Source: Multifurca ochricompacta
Taxonomy: Eukaryota; Basidiomycota; Agaricomycetes; Russulales; Russulaceae
Reading direction: 5' to 3'
DNA: 64,000 nucleotides
NCBI GenBank assembly: GCA_022496185.1
Contig: WTXG01000194.1
Coordinates: 1-64,000 of the forward strand
Below the pieces are notes generated by a model. That model was given only the letters and a program-made list of their open reading frames with translations. It was not told the origin of the DNA and ran no database searches. A program made the translations under genes and the position numbers. Below, piece after piece: positions 33,439 to 46,357 of this stretch (the first letter of the stretch is position 1; the number at the start of each line of letters is the position of its first letter).

Positions 33439-35568
33439 TCAGAGCATAGACTTCATGCTTCTATTAGGCTTTAACAATAGAGCATGTGTCGCCGACACCC
33501 CACCCCCCTGGAGACTCGCAACACTTTCATCCCCACGGGCGGACTCGTTGCTATCCTCTCCGAATGTTTGAAGTGTCCCGAGGAACTGATCCCACTTCTC
33601 GTCTGACACAATCGGTGCCGTAATGTATGGGTTAACATCCATCCGCGCGAGGTATTCCTCCATGTGAGGGAAGACCGCCTCGAGCGCACGCGCCTCACGG
33701 TCGCGTAACCCCCTCCGCGTCATCCCAAGGCATTCCACGTACCACGCCTCGTCCTGTAGAACTGATGCGGCCTCGAACAGATCTAGTAATGGCCCATCCA
33801 CCTGCTCTGCACGTGCCGCGTCGTACGCGATGCGATGTCCGATCGCCTGTACGAGCAACAGCGAGCGCGGAAGGACGTCGCGTTCGTATGTCGTACTGCG
33901 GTGGCTAACTGCCGCGGCGAGGGTGCCGCGGAGCTCAGAGAACAGACCCCTTTCGTGTTGCGCGAGTAAGCTGTCCGGATAGCGGGGTGGCTCAAGCGCG
34001 TAACGTCCGAGGAGCAACTCTGATGCAAGGCCTGCGCGGTGTAAATGTGTTCATGGGTTGAGAAACATCCCCATCAATCTGGAATTTGGAAAGAGGAAAG
34101 CTTACGAATGGAAATCCCCAACATATCACCCTCGGCAATTGCAATGCCACGCATGTCAGACTGGAAAGAGTAAGTGAGGATAACAGAGACCCCCGGGGGT
34201 AGGGAAAACTTTTTACATACGTGCATCGCTGGGAGCTGGTTAACCTCAAACAATCCCTGAGCACCACATCGGTCCCCAAGCGTAAAGTTTGCCGCCTGGG
34301 CAGTTTGAATCATAGCCACCTTGACTATAGTCGCGACGGCATGGCGCACGCGGGGATCTAATGCGGGGTCGACGAACCATGCGATGGCATGTTTGAGCAT
34401 CGCATCCAATACGAAAGATTGCGCGATCGCGGTCAAAATTGGCTGCTTTTGCGTTTGGAAGGAAATAATCGGCTTGGCCACCCCGCTTCCATCGAATACA
34501 TGCCGTCGCAGGCTGTAGCGGGCGGCGATGTAGGATGCCACTTGCAAAGAGGGTACGCCGAGCGCGCTCAAAGAGATGGTACCGACGGCCACCCGATAAA
34601 TCTTTTTGAAAAATGACGTGCGGGGGTCTCTCGGCTTCTCGATGCTACCGAGAAGCGCTGTCGATGGGAGTCTGACATGGCTGAAGTATGTTAGCGAGTG
34701 GTTGAGTGGCCGCGAACCGCCGCGAGGAGGGAGAACTCTGCAGAGAATGTGAGCCATCACATGCATGATCGACTTTAACCTCACTTTATTGTGACCCCTG
34801 GGGTCGTCGTCTGTCCATCGTGGATCTGAACCACAAACGGCTTTATTCCATGATCCTCCCCTTGCACAACAGTACGTGCGAATACGACAGCTATGCAAGC
34901 AAAGCCGGGGCTAACCGGAGATGTAGGTGGCATGTACCTGGAAAGGGCACCATTAGACTTGTGAAAGTTTTTGAAGTCTTATTGACAACACACTTCGCTG
35001 CTCCTTCCGATGGTGTGTGAAGATCAAAACTCCCATTAGAAAGTAACGTCGCAGTTGTCTCCATGTGTAGGATGTCCAGGCCATGTCCGAGCTCTGTAAG
35101 GCAAAATTGGCCACTAGAAAAGATAGATGGACGTTTTCCATTAGAAGTTATTAACTGTTAACGTCATCAACGAAGAATTCCATGCTCACGAAACATCAAA
35201 GTCCAGCACATGTTGAACAAGAGGCCCAAGGCTGGGTTGCTCGTGTATATATGTTGCCAAGGTTCCGGCACACAAATTGTACTGGAGCGCGAGGAGACTC
35301 CCAGAAGCGCCATCAATACTCGATATCGGGTCCGTATGCATATCCCAGAACTTGGGTGAAAGAAAAAGTACGTCTTCAGCCGTCAAAGCTAGTAAGGGGG
35401 TCCAATTGTGACACAAAACCCAGAGTAGCATATTAGTTCATACATACCATATGCCTTGCCTATCGCCCTTGCACGGTGATACGACAGCAGGGTTCTTTCG
35501 GCAATGGATAGGTTTTCGAAGCGTTGAGTGAACAACGGTGTTTGAGCGAGTCCTCGTGTAGGTTTCAT
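33439..35568 (-). CDS. Acyl-CoA-oxidase-like protein, paralogue A
   Basis: Seven exons (35448-35568, 35190-35388, 34994-35113, 34785-34937, 34221-34737, 34106-34160, 33439-34031) close in frame to 585 residues. Landmarks of the acyl-CoA oxidase/dehydrogenase superfamily: YNLCAGTLATY, GQFCLTELGHG then METTATLL, PPRGG, VRLPSTALLGS, SFQTQKQPILTAIAQSF, GDRCGAQGLFEVNQ and EGDMLGISIR. Peroxisomal acyl-CoA oxidases use FAD to desaturate acyl-CoA in the first step of beta-oxidation and release hydrogen peroxide. The substrate of this family is not known. The C-terminus is S-M-L, a PTS1-like tripeptide. The start is chosen as MKPTRGLAQ because it aligns with the starts of B and C; an ATG three codons upstream is also in frame. 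It is divergent from B across 4.1 kb. Confidence 0.85.
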
Positions 35569-38500
35569 TTGGTGCAAACGAGGTGTTGGAGTTGGAGAAG
35601 AATGGTCTTTATTATTAGACGTGTGAGGTGAGGTTCCAATTCTCCTCTTTGAACTCCCACTTAGGAGTAAAATGCTACCTGAGCGACGGTTGGTGGGAGT
35701 CCGGATACTTTACAGAATGGAGGGCTACTTAGCCAAGCAAGTAATCTAAGATGGGACGGCCCAGTTAAGAACCAGATGACCCCTTTCATGAGCATGAGGC
35801 TAGACAGACAAAGATACCACACACGGTGCCAAAGAGGAAAACGGAAAAAAGGGTGTGGTACGTGTGGTAGAAGTCATTTCACTTGTTCCGAAGTCTGAGG
35901 GACAATTTCGTCATGCAAGACACCATGACACGCTAGCGGACAGTCAACTAATATTAGGCTTTAGAGTACAACAGAAACGCGTGATGCTACCGCGCTCGGC
36001 AAGCTTTTTTGCGGAGAGTTTCCAAAGAGCAGAGAAGAGTTTCCCAATGCTGGCTCGCATAAGAGGGGTTTGACCGCGATTGAGAAAAGGAGTCTACCGT
36101 AGTGGTTTGGTTTAATTCTCCCGAATAATGCTTATATAAACATGGGCATCCAAAATCCTCGCTTCGCTGAGCTGAATCCATTGAGCGAACTCAGCCTCAG
36201 CACCACTCGCTGATCTTAATCTTAATGATTATTACCTACTTGAGCGTGTTTAAGCCCGGCTCTTGCTTTGAAAGAGAGTTTAACCAGCAGCTTCAGCATG
36301 AATTACTGCCACGGTAAGAATGCTCCAAATCGACGGGTACAGCGAGATGATCTGATTCCATTTCAGCCATGAATGTATATTAGGATCGGATCGTGCAACA
36401 TTTTTCAGTCTAACTTCTAGCTCCTGTAGCCTCTCAAGAGGGGTTGGCTTATTCCTAATCCCAATCTAGGATTCGAGATCAGTACCCTGGCTATGACCCT
36501 CACCTGACCCTCATCTGCGAAAGTGTCGGACGTCCTTCGGGAAGGGAATATTGAGGAATTCATTTAGATTAGTCTCCACCACCATTTCGTTTCCACACAC
36601 ACCGGGGCTTCAAACTCCAACTCCGCTTCGAGGAAATGGTGGTCTCACTCGTAATGCTCTACTCTAGGCAAGGCATTGACGCGCGCGATTAAAATGCTTC
36701 CGGCGTCGGCCTGATTTGCTGCAGGAAGTTTGTCATCTTGATCCGTCCCTTCCAAAAGAATCATGGCAGGTTCATGTACTCTTAAACCGCCAGGTTGAGC
36801 AGGGGGCGTACGCAGACCGGTAGCGCACACACACTGGCGCGTGATCATAATCACCCCACCGCCTTATTCGCGCTTCCCTATCGCCTCAGGCGCCATTCCA
36901 GATTTACACGCCTTAGCAAATACATCTTAATTAAGTTCTGTTATCCAGCCTATCAGCGTCCATCGGTACTACAGGGGGACAGACAGGCAGACCTGCTCGC
37001 CCCATATTGACCCGACTGTCAAGCTGCCAAACGCTGAATTCATATCAACACGTGGAGTACTCGTGTCGGTGGTAGGATTCCCCCCCTGATAGTTTTTGCG
37101 GTGGTGTCCTGTTTTTTTTTTTTGATCAAGTTTCGTTGACGCGCTTGCAGGGCCGTGCCTAAGTCGCGCGGCTATCTAGTACAAAGGGTCCTCTAGTAGC
37201 TACTGTAGATGTATTAGGGCAGAACCCCATTGAAAAAACCCTGGGGGGAAAAGTAAGAGTCAAGAGATTGGTTGGGTAAGGCGCACGCATGCTGCGATGC
37301 CATGTAGGTTTAGACCGCCCGAGTCAATAGGAGAGGGGGGACCATTAAATCTCTGCTAGGCCTAGTCTGGTTCAAGAGGCCGTTTTGCAGCGTAGGGTTT
37401 GAAGGCCGCGCGCGAGTTTTGGAGGAAGCGCAGCAGGGCTTGGACGAGGTTCTTGATGTTGAAAATGGTCATCAACGGGGTTTTCATTGATGACTAGAGG
37501 TGTGTTTGAGGCAATGCGGCTCTCACGTGTGGAGGGGGCATTCATAAAGGGGTGGTGTCCTGTTTGTTCGTCCTAATGCCAGAGTGGGCCAGATTGGGCT
37601 TAGCATAACATGCCCAAAGGTTTCGGCGCCACTCCAAATACCATCTAAAAATCTCTACATCAGTCGGGAGGAGGGCTTTCCGTGACGGAATTCCTATAGG
37701 AATCATTAAGAATGTCTAAAATTCCTTGCCCTTGTGAGACATCATCACCTTGCCCAGCGGGCGCACACCAGAGGACATTGACCCATGATTCCTCGCTATC
37801 CTTTTTATGGGTGTCTACATTATGGTTTCCAGCTTCAGTACTTCGGGGGATAGTGCTAGATGAGCACCCTGCTACATCAGACTACAGTGTGTTGAATGTG
37901 TCTATATCGGACTAGAGTGGAGGCAAGGCCTTAAGAGAACTTTGAGGAATTGACTGGAACGGTCCGTTATGGAATCGGAATATAAATGGTCTCATAGTTC
38001 CTTGCAGGCATCATGACTCAAAGTCCTCACTCTACTCTTTTCGTCGCCTTCCCTTCAGCAGCTGGCACGTCCAACGTAGGTTTGGTGTTTGGTGTAACTT
38101 CGGCACCATGCATGTAGTGGGGGCCGCATCTGAGCGTCGTCTTCTTCGTAAAGCAGCACTAGGTACCCGCGCGGCGTCAAGTCATATGCATGCCCAGACT
38201 ACGAACCAAACCGTTTCATAGGTATGCTCAACGTGCGATGATATTTGTCATCTCTCACCCTCATGCTCATGGGCTAATCCGAACTTTCCGGACAAAGGGG
38301 TCAGTATAAAGCGTTCCGTTTTTTAAATTTTATATTTATATTAACAATCGATCCGTCCCTATCGACGACCAAACTAATACCTAAGCCGCTCTGGAACGGC
38401 AAATCGATTAAGTGAATAATTAAGCTAAGGTTGAGCTCAGGTTTTGCCCTGGGGCCGGTACAGCGTGAGATATATGTATACAGGCGATAGCAGAGACCCG

Positions 38501-39648
38501 GACTTGCGGTGACATGGGCAGCACTGCAACACGGGAGAAAGAAAAAAAATCAAGTGGGTGGGAGGCAAGATATTGACTGACTACGGGTTGCCCCTTAGCC
38601 CGTCCTTCATCCTGGGGGGCGGAAAGATAACTGCTAGTCAAGGCTTAGCAGGTGCGCTGGGATGACACTTTTCCGTTCAAATTATATGTGTCTATATTTG
38701 GCCTTTCAAGACACTGTCACATAAGTTACAACAGTGAGCACTGACTGTCATCTTGTCAGTTCATGCGTTTGGCGACTCAATGTCTGATCTGATATAGTTC
38801 CTTAGGGAGCCTAAAATTAAAAAGGGCGGAACGAACCAATTCGTTTTTTTGAATCTCCGCGAAAGATCATTTACAACAGCAAGAACGGTTTCTTTTTCAA
38901 CGTTTGTTTAGCAGACAATGTTGCAAATATGCACTGATGTCTTCCCCATGCATGATCCGCTACGCCCAGGTAGCGAAAGAAGGCGTGGTGTAATTGGCGC
39001 CACTTATCCCGTCACCATGCGGTTTCTGCGGAACTTGGAAATAAATACTGTTGCTGCGTCTTCTTCACTGTTGTTGAGTTAGAGAGCTAGCTGAGCGAAG
39101 CGCGCAATTAAATTATTTTTTTCTCATCAGGTATCACCCGGCCCCACGAGTTGTCGCGTTGCCTGGTTTGCGCTGTATGATTGATCTCATCTACCTGACT
39201 GACCTCCGTCACTTCCTGGAACGTATTCATCGTCACAGTGTGCAATTGAGGTGGTCATATCCTATTGCGGGGATCCATGTTACATGCAATTCTTCAAAGT
39301 ACAAGCTCGGGAACTTCTAAGATTGATGTGCTCGCGAGCCAAAGGGAACTTCCTATTGCTCGCGAGAATTAGGTCGGTGGCGCATCCCCTCCCACACCCC
39401 TCCCTCTCCGTGGCCGTAATAAATCCTTTTCACTCGAAATGAATGAACTGCCTTCGCTGCGTAATTGGCCGCGTAATTGACTAGACAGTATTTGGCAAAC
39501 TAAAGCGGGTCACCGATGATGTTTTCCATTCCTCTAAAATGGTATCTGTGATTTGTCTCGACCTTTATAAAAACAGGCATGCCATCCACTTGCTATAGAC
39601 CCCACCAGAAACTCACCTCTTTCCTCTTTTCGCCTTCAATCAACAGAC
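35569..39648. other. 4.1-kb gene-free region between divergent paralogues A and B
   Basis: No supported gene, and no decayed fourth paralogue that I could recognise. It holds the promoters of A (left end) and B (right end). Poly-A/T and poly-G/C runs occur, for example T-rich at 37111-37123. Confidence 0.6.
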
Positions 39649-41886
39649 ATGAGACCCACAGTAGAGCTCGCCCAATCGACACTTTTCACTCAGCGGTGCG
39701 AAGCATTGTCGATCTCTGATAGAATCAAGCTTTCGTACGAACGTGCGAGAGCGATTGGCAGGGCGTATGGTACGTGCGCGTGTTTGCCATTGTGCCTCCC
39801 TTGGTGTGCATAATCGTTCTCAAGGCTAAATGTTTGAACCCCACAGCTTTGACCGTCAAAGACGTGCTCTTTCTCTCCCCAAAGTTTTGGGAAATGCACA
39901 CTGATCCTATAGCATGCATTGATGGTGCGGCTGAAACCCTCGTCACCATTCAATATAATCTCTGTGCCGGCACGTTGGCAACGTACCTGCAAGTACAGCC
40001 AAGCCTTGCCCCTGTTCTCCAGCGCGTGCTAAATTTTGAAGTCTCGTAAGGCGCCCCCTCATTAATCTTATTTGACCCTGCGTGGGCTGATCTTTTCTAC
40101 TTTGTCTAGCGGTCAGTTTTGCCTAACGGAACTCGGACATGGGCTTGATGTCATACACATGGAGACAACCGCGACGTTACTCCCGGATGGTGACTTTGAT
40201 CTCCATACGCCTTTAGAGCGGGCAGCCAAGTAAGTAACAGGCAACCCCCCTGAAACTGAGTTTTTTTTCCCTGCACGTGACTGACCCACATGGACTGTAC
40301 ATTTGTCGTTCCCAGATATATGCCCCCCACTTCGCCAGTTGCCGCTGGTCTCGCCTGTGTAGCGGTCGTTTTTGCGCGTACGGTAGTGAATGGAGAAGAT
40401 CACGGAGTGAAACCATTCGTCCTTCAGCTTCATGATGGGCAGTCGATGACCCCAGGGGTCACAACAAAGTACGTCATGATAATCGACGATGATCAATGAC
40501 TAAAAACTGAGACATTCCCCCTTTTCTTTTTCTTTCTTTCTTTCTTTTATATTACAGGGATTTACCTCCCCGCGGAGGCTCGCGTCCTCTCAATCACTCA
40601 CTGACTTACTTCAATCATGTGAGACTCCCGTCGACGGCGCTTCTCGGAAGCATAAAAAAACCGAGAGATCCTCGGGCGTCTTTCTTCGAGAAGATACAGC
40701 GGGTTGCCGTTGGTACTTTGGCGCTGAGCGCGCTCTGCATACCCTCACTGCAAGTTGCGTCTTACGTCGCCGCACGCTACAGCCTCCGGCGGACGATTGT
40801 TGACGCGTCAGGGACGTCAAAGCCAATTATCTCCTTCCAGACGCAGAAGCAGCCGATATTGACGGCAGTCGCGCAATCGTTTGTGTTCAAGGCGATGTAT
40901 AAACAGGCGATAACGTGGTTCACAAATCCGACACTTGACCCGCGTGTCCGTCATGCTGTTGCCACTGTTCACAAGGCTGCAGTAGTTCAAGCGTCGCAGA
41001 TAGCGAACCTTGCTCTTGGAGATCGTTGTGGCGCACAAGGACTCTTTGAAGCGAACCAACTCTCCGCTGTCCATGTATGTTTTTGAACCCCCCTCACTTC
41101 CTCACAACTTCCCATGTCATGTCACTGACATTGGTTGCTAGTCTGACATACGTGGAGTCGCAATAGCAGAAGGCGACTTGTTGGGAATTTCTATTCGTAT
41201 GTTATTTCACAATCAGCTCATTCATTCACACCTTTTCACATGTACACTTTTTATTTTTGTTTTATGCAGGTCTTGCATCTGAATTGCTTCTTGGGCGTTA
41301 TGCTCTCGAACCGCCTCGCTATCCGGATAGTTTACTTGCGCAACACGAGCGAGGGCTTTTCTCTGAACTCCGTGCCATCCTCGCCGCAGCACCCAGCCAT
41401 CGCAGTTCCACCTACGACAGAGACGTCCTCCCCCGTTCCCTTCCACTTATACAAGCCATCGGTCATCGCATCGCTTACGACGCTGCCCGCGCCGCTCAAG
41501 TAGATCCTCCTTTACTTGATTTGTTCGAGGCTGCCTCCGTGTTATTGGATGAGGCTTGGTACGTCGAGAACCTTGGTGTGTCTCGGGCCGAGCTTCGGGA
41601 GCGAGAAGCTCGCGCGATTGAGGCGGCCTTCCCGCATTTAGAGGAGTATCTGTCGCGTATGGACGTAGCACCATACGTGGTGGCACCGATCGTTTCGGAC
41701 GAGAAGTGGGGGCAATTCCTCGGCACGTTACACCAGAAAGAGGAAGAGATTGCCAGCGTCAGCGCCATTTCTGATTTAGGGAGGCCGAGTGTGGCGGCCT
41801 TTCTTAACAAGGATGACCATTCGTTGAATGAGCGGGCAACGGCATTGCAAATAGCGCCACGTGGGGACATCGCGGTGAACGTTTGA
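39649..41886 (+). CDS. Acyl-CoA-oxidase-like protein, paralogue B
   Basis: Seven exons (39649-39769, 39847-40045, 40110-40229, 40316-40468, 40558-41074, 41142-41196, 41270-41886) give 593 residues. The first six exon lengths (121, 199, 120, 153, 517, 55) are identical to those of A and C. The N-terminal landmark is LTVKDVLFLSPKFWEMHTD. The motif set is that of A: FCLTELGHGLDVIHMETTA, PPRGGSRPLNHSLTYF, SFQTQKQPILTAVAQSF, and LALGDRCGAQGLFEANQ. It is presumably an FAD-dependent acyl-CoA oxidase or dehydrogenase. The C-terminal tail differs from both paralogues after the SDEKWGQFLGTL block and ends A-V-N-V, so the PTS1-like S-M-L is absent. Much of the last exon is nearly identical to C. Confidence 0.87.
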
Positions 41887-44234
41887 CTGTTTGACTGACT
41901 CTCTCTCACTTGACATGACCTCGGCGTTCTCACTCACTATTGACATTAGACAGACAGATAATATGATGTTTACTTTTTTATTCACTCTTAATGCATTTCA
42001 TTTTTTGATGAAACGGATTTCAAGGGTGACTTGTCATTCTAGGCACGTTCGTATGTGTATATAGGCTTTGCTTTGCTTTTTCTATTTATACAACTCGGCA
42101 TCAGAGGCTCTTGATGGGCGGTCACCTAGACATGGAAACAGGTACCGTATTTTGATTTGATGCCTTGTATGATAGATTTTTCCCACAAAAGAGTGCGTGC
42201 ATTTTCGATTTGAGTTTTGTTTTGGTTTTTATTTTGTTCCCGTTCCCGGAGACTTGGGTTTGCCCGCCCGTCGCAATGTATGTGTATATCTATTTACAGT
42301 CCCGCTTTTCCATTTCGGACGGAGCGGAGGTAGACGAAGCCTAAATTTGCAATTATTTACTATTGGTAGGTGGGCGGGCATGGCCATGATCCATAACGCC
42401 ATGCAGAGCACTCACTTTACTGGACAACATAAAAGATTTGCACTCGCACACGGTGTATGTGTGGGAGGAAGAGGTATTTGTTGATGAGAGGTCGATTACC
42501 TTTGACCTACGCCCGCACGTGCATGGTACTTGCCACATGATATAGCACCTTCGTAATCACACACATACACACATACACACACACACACACTTGCACCAGT
42601 GCACATCAAATGACGATGACGACCAACAATGGGCGAAACTGAGAGACAACCAGAGAGAAACGAATGAGGATACATGCGGATATCCTAACCATTGGTTACT
42701 TGAGAGGGCGCATCACACAGCAAACTGCGCGGCTAAAGGGAATAAGTGGTAGAGTGATCCCGGGTGGCGGGTGAATCTTCAATCTTTCTTCTCGGCAACG
42801 GCGACGGTGACGGATACCAATCCAAGCTGAATTGGGGTTAAAATATATTGAGAGTTAAGATTAACGCAAAGGCGAACGCCGAAGAGGACATCATTACCCG
42901 AGATCGACACGTAGCAGAGGCAAAGAGGGGAGAGACCCACCGGGGGAGATGGGGAGAGAGAGAGAGAGGAGAGGGGAATGATTGACATGGCATTCAGACA
43001 ATTAGCCCATTCGCAAGTCACCACTTATGCATACACGGTTTGGGGGGTGCAATGGGATTGACATTTATTCAATCGTTAACGTAAGACGTTGACCCCTTGG
43101 AAAAATAACTTGTTTGTGTCTGGCGCCCAACTTGACCCCTGCATGCCTAGTCGTGCCTTGATTTCCCAGGGTTTGGTTTCCCAGGGTTTGGAAATTGTCG
43201 TGGGGGTGGGGGGGTTTGTCTCTTTCTCAAGCAAGGCAAGGCAAGGTTTCTTTCTCACCCCAGCTCAGGAAATCTGCTCCCTAGGACCTGAATTTAAACA
43301 TAAGTTTAGTTTTCTGTTTAGAGAAAAGGGTAACTTTCTTCTTATTCCCTAGGTACGCGCCCGGTCATATATGCATATATCTGTCACCTGTTAGCTTTGG
43401 ACGGATTGGAATGGGGCTGAGAGTTGGATGTAGTCAGTCATCAGTTTAGTTCCTTTCAGTGGAGGAATTGGCAACGTGTCAAATATGTGATAATCGATGG
43501 TGCGCCCCATTCTGAAACTGAAACACAAGCACGCCAAAAGTTATTGCATTTCATGCAAGAGGAAGAACAAAGAGCGTATACCTTGATAACGAACACGCGT
43601 TACATGCTTCTACAAGCCTGCTGCGAATGGCGAATGGCTACAGCTGACTATCGAAGCCGCACTCATCCCCTAGTCTGTAAAGACTACATCGTCTTCTTCC
43701 GGTCCCATGGAACCTGTAGCGGTGATCGGTTGGTAGGTACAGAAATAGTAGAGCGGTGTGGTGCAGTGCAGTGCAGTACAGCGCAGGGCCAGTTGATGAC
43801 CGACCCGACCTTGACTTTTGACAAATACTTATCATGATGACTTTGAGCGAGCCGCGGAAAATCAGACAAGGTTCTAGACAGACTGACTAGACTACTCTCT
43901 CCCTTTCCCTTTCCTTCTCCCTCTCCTTCTCTCTTCCCCAATCCCCAATTCCATACTACATTAATTCACTTTCACCCTGCCAAGCTCACACTTAGCAAAT
44001 GTCAAACTCTCAATATCCGCGAATTCACAGGGCCGCACAAATTACGCACGAGAAGTTGAAAGCGCCGGGCGAATGTTATTTCCGTTCACATGGGACCCCC
44101 CCCCCTCGCAAGTGAAAAAAAAATGATGCGGCTTACCTTCTATTTCCCTCATTGGGATCGCCCTCCCTTCCCCCTTTTATAATAAACCATCATCCCTTCT
44201 TTTCTACCTTTACTTCATCCCCAGTTACGCATCA
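41887..44234. other. 2.3-kb gene-free region between paralogues B and C
   Basis: No supported gene. It contains a CA-rich microsatellite (42558-42591), a repeated gggtttggtttcccagggtttgg-like motif (43169-43192), a gcaaggcaaggcaaggtttc run (43220-43240) and short CT tracts upstream of C. Confidence 0.6.
42558..42591. repeat. CA/TACA microsatellite
   Basis: A run of cacaca and tacaca dinucleotide-type repeats between paralogues B and C. Confidence 0.85.
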
Positions 44235-46357
44235 ATGAGACCGACACGAGACCTCCCTAAAACTTTTCTATTCGCTCAACGGTCTGAAAACCTCTCCGTC
44301 GTCGAACGAACGAGACTTTCGTATGAACGAGCGAGAGCGATTGGCAAGGCATACGGTACGTTCATTATCCAGGTCGATCATCACCATCCTTTTATATGAC
44401 TGAGGTTCAAGCTCAGCTCTGACCGTTGAGGACGTTCTCTTTCTCTCGCCCAAGTTCTGGGATCTACATACCGATCCCATTGCCAGCATCGATGGTGCTG
44501 CTGCCACTCTTCTCACTCTTCAGTATAATCTCTGCGCCGGAACCTTGGCGACTTATCTACCTCATCAACCCGACCTCGCCCCGCTTCTCCAACGTGTGTT
44601 AGATTTCGAAGTCTCGTAAGCGCCGTCGTTCGTAACCACCGCCACAATCGCGTCATCATCTAATCCTTTCCAGAGGACAATACTGTCTAACTGAGATTGG
44701 CCATGGTCTCGATGTAATACACATGGAGACAACCGCTACTTTACTTTCCGATGGATCCTTTGACCTTCATACGCCATTAGAGCGAGCAGCAAAGTGAAAA
44801 GCCAACCTCTCACTGAGATGACCACCCTCTTATTACCACCATTCCAGGTACATGCCACCCACATCGCCAATTAGCCCTAGCTTTCCTTGCGTATCTGTCG
44901 TGTTCGCGCGGACCATTGTCCACGGGGAGGATCATGGCATAAAACCGTTTGTATTGCAGCTCCATGATGGAGAGTCAACGACACAAGGAGTCACGATCAA
45001 GTATGTCATGTATCACTTCTGCCATTTGCAAAACGCACCCTAACGAGTGACTCTCCCATCCCTCTAGGGTCCTGCCTCCCCGCGGTGGCTCCCGTCCACT
45101 TAATCACTCATTAACATATTTCAATCATGTGAGACTCCCGGCGACGGCACTGCTTGGAAGCACCAAGAAACCTAAGAACCTTCGGATAGCATTTTTCAAC
45201 AATATCTATCGTGTCGCTGTAGGCACGATCGCCTTGAGCGCTCTTGGCATACCTTCTTTGCAAGTAGCGTCCTACATCGCCGCTCGCTACAGCCTGCGAC
45301 GGCATGTCGTTGACGCTGGTGGGGTATCTAAGCCGATCATCTCCTTCCGGACACAAAAGCAACCGATCCTCACCGCGGTTGCGCAGTCGTTCGTTCTGGA
45401 AGCGATGCATAAGCAGTCGGTCGCATGGTTCATGGACCCTGCCCTTGACCCACGCGTGCGACATGCCGTGGCGACGGTGCACAAGGTCATGATGATCCAG
45501 ACCGCTCAAGCAGCCAATTTCATACTCGGTGACCGATGTGGCGCGCAGGGTCTCTTTGAATCGAATCAACTCCCTTCAATGCACGTGCGTATTTACCCGA
45601 CTTTAATAATCGCTTTCCTCCGTTCTGGTTCCTGATCATTTTTCCAGTCTGACATGCGTGGGATCGCGATTGCTGAGGGTGACATGCTTGGTATTTCCAT
45701 CCGTGAGTTGTATTATTATTCTCTTCTTTCTTTCTTTTGTGCTCGTTTTCTCATGCCTCAATTCCAGGCCTCGCATCAGAGCTACTCCTCGGGCGTTACG
45801 CGATTGAACCGTCACGATATCCGGACAGTCTACTTGCGCAACATGAGCGAGGGCTTTTCTCTGAACTCCGCGCCATCCTTGCCGCAGCACCCAGCCATCG
45901 CAGTTCCACCTACGACAGAGATGTCCTCCCCCGTTCCCTTCCACTTATACAAGCCATCGGTCATCGCATCGCTTACGACGCTGCCCGCGCCGCTCAAGTA
46001 GATCCTCCTTTACTTGATTTGTTCGAGGCTGCCTCGGTGTTATTGGATGAAGCTTGGTACGTCGAGAACCTTGGTGTGTCTCGGGCCGAGCTTCGGGAGC
46101 GAGAAGCTCGCGCGATTGAGGCGGCCTTCCCGCATTTAGAGGAGTATCTGTCGCGTATGGATGTAGCACCATATGTGGTGGCACCGATTGTGTCTGAGGA
46201 TAGGTGGCAGCGGTTCATCGATACGCTACAGGTGTTTGGCGAGGCTCGGAGCGGATGGGGCGCAGGTACTGGTATCATGTCAGCCTTTCTCGATGATGAG
46301 TCAATGAGACCGCTACACGTAGCGCCTCATCGTCGAACTGTTCGGTCTATGCTTTGA
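44235..46357 (+). CDS. Acyl-CoA-oxidase-like protein, paralogue C
   Basis: Seven exons (44235-44355, 44417-44615, 44674-44793, 44848-45000, 45068-45584, 45648-45702, 45768-46357) give 584 residues. All junctions are GT-AG and close in phase. Key motifs: LTVEDVLFLSPKFWDLHTD, YCLTEIGHGLDVIHMETTA, VLPPRGGSRPLNHSLTYF, SFRTQKQPILTAVAQSF and ILGDRCGAQGLFESNQ. It probably has the same flavoenzyme activity as A and B. The tail (EDRWQRFIDTLQVFG) is distinct from that of B and ends V-R-S-M-L, keeping the PTS1-like S-M-L seen in A. It lies in tandem with B, 2.3 kb downstream in the same direction. Confidence 0.87.
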
